DNA of 64,000 nucleotides from Desulfatitalea sp. UBA4791 (GTDB lineage: Bacteria; Desulfobacterota; Desulfobacteria; Desulfobacterales; Desulfosarcinaceae). Location: positions 1 to 64,000 of the forward strand of contig DHGT01000015.1 of the NCBI GenBank assembly GCA_002402905.1, in the 5' to 3' direction. The position numbers and the translations under genes were made by a program. Under the pieces are notes generated by a model that did no database searches, was not told where the DNA came from, and saw only the letters and a program-made list of their open reading frames with translations. Below are positions 61,244-64,000 of this stretch, in pieces. The first letter of the stretch is position 1. Every line of letters starts with the position of its first letter.

Positions 61244-61257
61244 TTGACTTAAGTCAA
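61244..61257. promoter_or_regulatory. TTGAC-N4-GTCAA box 2 (perfect palindrome) upstream of the amidotransferase/narG genes
   Basis: TTGACTTAAGTCAA is a perfect 14-bp palindrome, about 98 bp upstream of the amidotransferase start at 61355, a usual distance for an activator site. It matches box 1 at 13 of 14 positions. Confidence 0.5.
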
Positions 61258-61354
61258 GGCGTTCAGTTAAACTTCGTTTATCATCGATCCTGCCTTGACA
61301 TTGCCTGAAGTTGCCTTTTCCTACGCCACCCCAAACCCATACAGGAAGGCTTGA

Positions 61355-62053
61355 ATGCAAATACATGCCCTCTATCACGTTCCCTTCGAAGATATCGGCA
61401 GCATGGCAGCCTATTTCGAAAAGACCGGCCACGACGTGGCCGTCACCCGCCTCTGGCAGGCGGAGCCGTTGCCGGAAATAACGGATTTCGACATGCTGGT
61501 CGTCATGGGTGGCCCCATGGGGGTGCACGATGATGCGCGCCATCCCTGGCTGGCCGCTGAAAAACGGTTCCTCGAAGCGGCCATGAAGCGCGACAAAACC
61601 ATCCTGGGCATTTGCCTGGGCGCCCAATTGATGGTTCATGTAGCCGGCGCCCCGGTCCGGCCCAACGGCCATCGCGAAATCGGCTGGTTTCCCGTCCGCA
61701 GATCAGACCAAGCCCAAACGACCGTGCTGCAGGACGCACTGCCCCCGGCGTTCGACGCTTTTCATTGGCACGGCGATACCTTCGATTTGCCGGCCGGTGC
61801 CGTCCCCCTGGGATCGAGCCAGGCCTGTACCCACCAGGGATTCATTATGGCCGATCGCATGGTCGGCCTGCAGTTCCACCTGGAAACCACGCCCGCCTCG
61901 GCCCGGGCGCTGATCGACCACTGCGCCGAAGAGTTGGACGGATCCGCCTATGTCCAGGAACCGGCGGCCATGCTGGCCGACCCCCAGCGTTTTCAGCAGA
62001 TCAATGCCATCATGGAGAAATTGCTCGACGCCCTCTGCACAATTCACCCTTAA
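61355..62053 (+). CDS. Class I glutamine amidotransferase (GMP-synthase-type domain)
   Basis: 232 residues with AGGAAGG upstream. The nucleophile Cys is in GICLGAQLM at about residues 87-95; the His/Glu pair is in GLQFHLETT near 175; the oxyanion Gly block is VVMGGPMGVHDD. This stand-alone subfamily hydrolyses glutamine for an unidentified acceptor. It is followed 33 bp later by narG on the same strand, an unusual but possibly co-transcribed neighbour. Confidence 0.85.
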   Translation: MQIHALYHVPFEDIGSMAAYFEKTGHDVAVTRLWQAEPLPEITDFDMLVVMGGPMGVHDDARHPWLAAEKRFLEAAMKRDKTILGICLGAQLMVHVAGAPVRPNGHREIGWFPVRRSDQAQTTVLQDALPPAFDAFHWHGDTFDLPAGAVPLGSSQACTHQGFIMADRMVGLQFHLETTPASARALIDHCAEELDGSAYVQEPAAMLADPQRFQQINAIMEKLLDALCTIHP

Positions 62054-62086
62054 AATTCCCCGCCAAGCGGGGCCGCGAGGTGTCCA

Positions 62087-64000
62087 ATGACAACCAGCCT
62101 GCTGAACCGACTGCGTTTCTTCCGCCCCAAAAGCCCTGCCCACGGCTGCAACGAAGAGACCGGCCCCGGCCAGTGGACCCAGACCCGCTGCGGCCAGCGG
62201 GAGTGGGAGGATCTCTACCGCCGGCGTTGGCAGTACGACAAGAAGGTGCGCTCGACCCACGGTGTCAACTGCACGGGCTCGTGCTCGTGGGATGTCTACG
62301 TCAAGGACGGCATCCTGGTGTGGGAGACCCAGGCCACCGACTACCCGGCCTGCGGCGACGGCTTTCCCAACCACGAACCGCGCGGCTGCCCGCGGGGCGC
62401 CACCTATTCGTGGTACACTTACAGCCCGGTGCGCCTGAAGCATCCCCTGGTGCGCTCGTGCCTGCTGGAGATGTGGCGTGCGGCCCTGGAAGCGAACGGC
62501 GATCCGGTTTCGGCCTGGGCGGCCATCGCCGGCAATCATGAAAAACGCCGGCAATTCCAGCAGGCGCGCGGCAAAGGCGGTTTCGTGCGCGTGGATTGGG
62601 AAGAGGCCGCCACCCTGATCGCCGCGGCCCTGGTCCACACCATCCAAAAATATGGCCCGGACCGCGTTTTCGGCTTCTCGCCCATCCCGGCCATGTCCAT
62701 GGTGTGCTACGCGGCCGGCTCGCGATTCCTGTCGCTCATCGGCGCATCCATGATCAGCTTCTACGACTGGTACTGCGACCTGCCGCCGGCCTCGCCCCAG
62801 ATTTGGGGCGAGCAGACCGACGTGCCCGAAAGCGCCGACTGGTACGAATCCTCCTATTTCATCGTCTGGGGCACCAACCTGCCCATGACCCGCACGCCCG
62901 ACGCCCATTTCTACACCGAGGCGCGCTACCGCGGCGCCCGGGTGGCGGCCGTGGCGCCCGACTACGCCGAGTACGTCAAGTTCGCCGACATCTGGCTGCC
63001 GGCCCGGGCCGGCACGGACGCGGCCCTGGCCATGGCCATGACCCACGTCATCGTCAAGGAGTTCTACATCGAGCGCCAGACCCCCTACTTCATGGATTAC
63101 GCCCGGCAGTTCACCGACCTGCCCTTCGTGGTGGTGCTCGAAGCGGGTGCCGATGACTTGACGCCGGGGCGCTTGCTGCGCGCCGCGGACCTGGGCCTGA
63201 CGACCAACAACGCCCAATGGAAAACCGTGGTGTACGACGCCACCGGCGGCGGCTTTGCCGTTCCCAACGGCAGCATCGGTTTCCGCTGGAATGAAGAGGG
63301 CCGCTGGAACCTCAAGATGGAGGCGGACGGGCAGCCTGTCGATCCCCTGCTCAGTTTTGCCGATCGAAACGACGGCTGGGGCACTGTCGCCTTTGCGGTC
63401 TTCGCCGAGGCCGGGGCCGGCGTCAAAAAGGGATCAGTACCGTATAAAACCGTTTCCATCGCCGGCGGCGAAGTGCGCGTGACCACGGTTTTCGATCTCA
63501 TGGCCGCCCAATTGGGCATACGCCACGATAACGCGTCCTCCCCTTCGGACGGTTATCCATCCGATTATCCAATAGATTACAGCGATCCCAAGCCGTTCAC
63601 CCCCGCCTGGCAGGAGGCGATCACCGGTGTGCCGGCCGCCGACGCCATCCGCGTGGCCCGCGAATTCGCCGACAATGCCGAAAAGACGCGCGGCAAGTCC
63701 ATGATCTTTCTGGGCGCCGGCACCAACCACTGGTTTCACAGCGACATGATCTACCGTGCCATCATCAATCTCACCACCCTGTGCGGCTGCCAGGGGGTCA
63801 ATGGCGGCGGCTGGGCCCATTACGTGGGCCAGGAGAAGGTGCGGCCCCAGGCGGCCTGGTCCCAGGTGGCCTTCGGCCTGGATTGGCAGCGTCCGCCGCG
63901 CCAGCAGAACGGCACCTCGTTCTACTACTTTGCCTCCAGCCAGTGGCGCTACGACACCCTGCGGCCCGAGACCATCCGTTCGCCCCTGGCCGATGGTCCG
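62087..64000 (+). CDS. narG: Respiratory nitrate reductase alpha subunit (partial, cut by window edge)
   Basis: 638 codons to the right edge; full NarG has about 1,200. The N-terminal cluster motif with a His ligand is STHGVNCTGSCSWDVYVK, followed by the downstream Cys in EPRGCPRGATYSWYTYSP. The molybdenum-ligand Asp region is SFYDWYCDLPPASPQIWGEQ with TDVPESADWYESSYFIVWG, matching NarG closely, and TRTPDAHFYTEARYRGARV follows. Start at ATG 62087 with GCGAGG upstream. The enzyme takes electrons from quinol through NarI and NarH, expected beyond the window, and reduces nitrate on the cytoplasmic side unless exported; no twin-Arg signal is visible here. Confidence 0.93.
   Translation, partial: MTTSLLNRLRFFRPKSPAHGCNEETGPGQWTQTRCGQREWEDLYRRRWQYDKKVRSTHGVNCTGSCSWDVYVKDGILVWETQATDYPACGDGFPNHEPRGCPRGATYSWYTYSPVRLKHPLVRSCLLEMWRAALEANGDPVSAWAAIAGNHEKRRQFQQARGKGGFVRVDWEEAATLIAAALVHTIQKYGPDRVFGFSPIPAMSMVCYAAGSRFLSLIGASMISFYDWYCDLPPASPQIWGEQTDVPESADWYESSYFIVWGTNLPMTRTPDAHFYTEARYRGARVAAVAPDYAEYVKFADIWLPARAGTDAALAMAMTHVIVKEFYIERQTPYFMDYARQFTDLPFVVVLEAGADDLTPGRLLRAADLGLTTNNAQWKTVVYDATGGGFAVPNGSIGFRWNEEGRWNLKMEADGQPVDPLLSFADRNDGWGTVAFAVFAEAGAGVKKGSVPYKTVSIAGGEVRVTTVFDLMAAQLGIRHDNASSPSDGYPSDYPIDYSDPKPFTPAWQEAITGVPAADAIRVAREFADNAEKTRGKSMIFLGAGTNHWFHSDMIYRAIINLTTLCGCQGVNGGGWAHYVGQEKVRPQAAWSQVAFGLDWQRPPRQQNGTSFYYFASSQWRYDTLRPETIRSPLADGP

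Noticed and set aside
61703..63217. 504-codon minus-strand frame opposite the amidotransferase and narG
   Set aside because: Antisense shadow of two well-identified genes; composition is low-complexity Gly/Val/His.
1..64000. rRNA, tRNA, prophage or insertion-sequence transposase genes
   Set aside because: No conserved rRNA/tRNA segments, integrase or transposase motifs were seen in any frame.

Overview
The window looks like chromosome of a GC-rich, anaerobic, respiratory Desulfobacterota bacterium, most like the Desulfosarcina/Desulfatitalea group. This is inferred from gene content: LL-diaminopimelate aminotransferase (dapL), indolepyruvate:ferredoxin oxidoreductase (iorAB), multihaem c-type cytochromes, many multi-domain sensor kinases, a choice-of-anchor-type surface protein and a DUF4124 protein. 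No rRNA, tRNA, CRISPR array, phage or transposase gene was seen.

Layout. 1-4676 (minus strand): fetB (cut by the window edge), fetA, mnmG, then uraA and upp; uraA carries a large in-frame internal deletion. 4964-10596 (plus): glycogen phosphorylase, then a tightly coupled lipoprotein / L,D-transpeptidase / APH-ATPase fusion operon. 10647-13066 (minus): ferredoxin, adenosine-specific kinase, glycogen-synthase-like enzyme. 13171-20871: a two-component signalling cluster (receiver protein, dual-receiver hybrid kinase, receiver + CHASE-type kinase, NarL/LuxR response regulator, PilZ protein). Its intergenic gaps share an 18-bp inverted-repeat box, ATGGGTA-N4-TRCCYAT. 20874-25526 (minus): a PurF-like enzyme lacking the catalytic Cys, and carB. 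25527-28312: a candidate small RNA and a hairpin-masked ribosome-binding site in front of a frameshifted surface protein. 28313-30304: a GAF/GAF/PAS/LuxR regulator. 31028-33529: dapL-lysA. 33913-38385: a hypothetical protein, a sugar epimerase, a ThiS/ThiF-type pair and a split membrane protein.

38383-48662 is a 10-kb block bounded by two inverted copies of a ~230-bp repeat rich in CGTACTCG units. Inside are an old-yellow-enzyme type oxidoreductase, iorA, iorB, a peptide-type solute-binding protein, a broken Cache/PAS histidine kinase and a Cys-rich hypothetical protein. 48674-55898: dmeF, a radical SAM protein, a cold-shock protein, a CBS protein, nadE, DUF4124 and DUF2062 proteins, and a Ca2+/Na+ antiporter. 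55919-64000: a BvgS-like hybrid kinase divergent from a NrfH-like tetrahaem cytochrome plus an octahaem HAO-family cytochrome, then repeats, two TTGAC-N4-GTCAA boxes, a glutamine amidotransferase and the start of narG. The right end therefore looks like a nitrogen-oxide respiration region.

Four genes in the window (uraA, the surface protein, a membrane protein, the Cache kinase) carry internal deletions or frame changes. Several short repeat elements with terminal inverted repeats sit in the gaps, so the region appears to be in flux, or the assembly has errors there. All functional calls rest on motif recognition by eye; no database search was possible.
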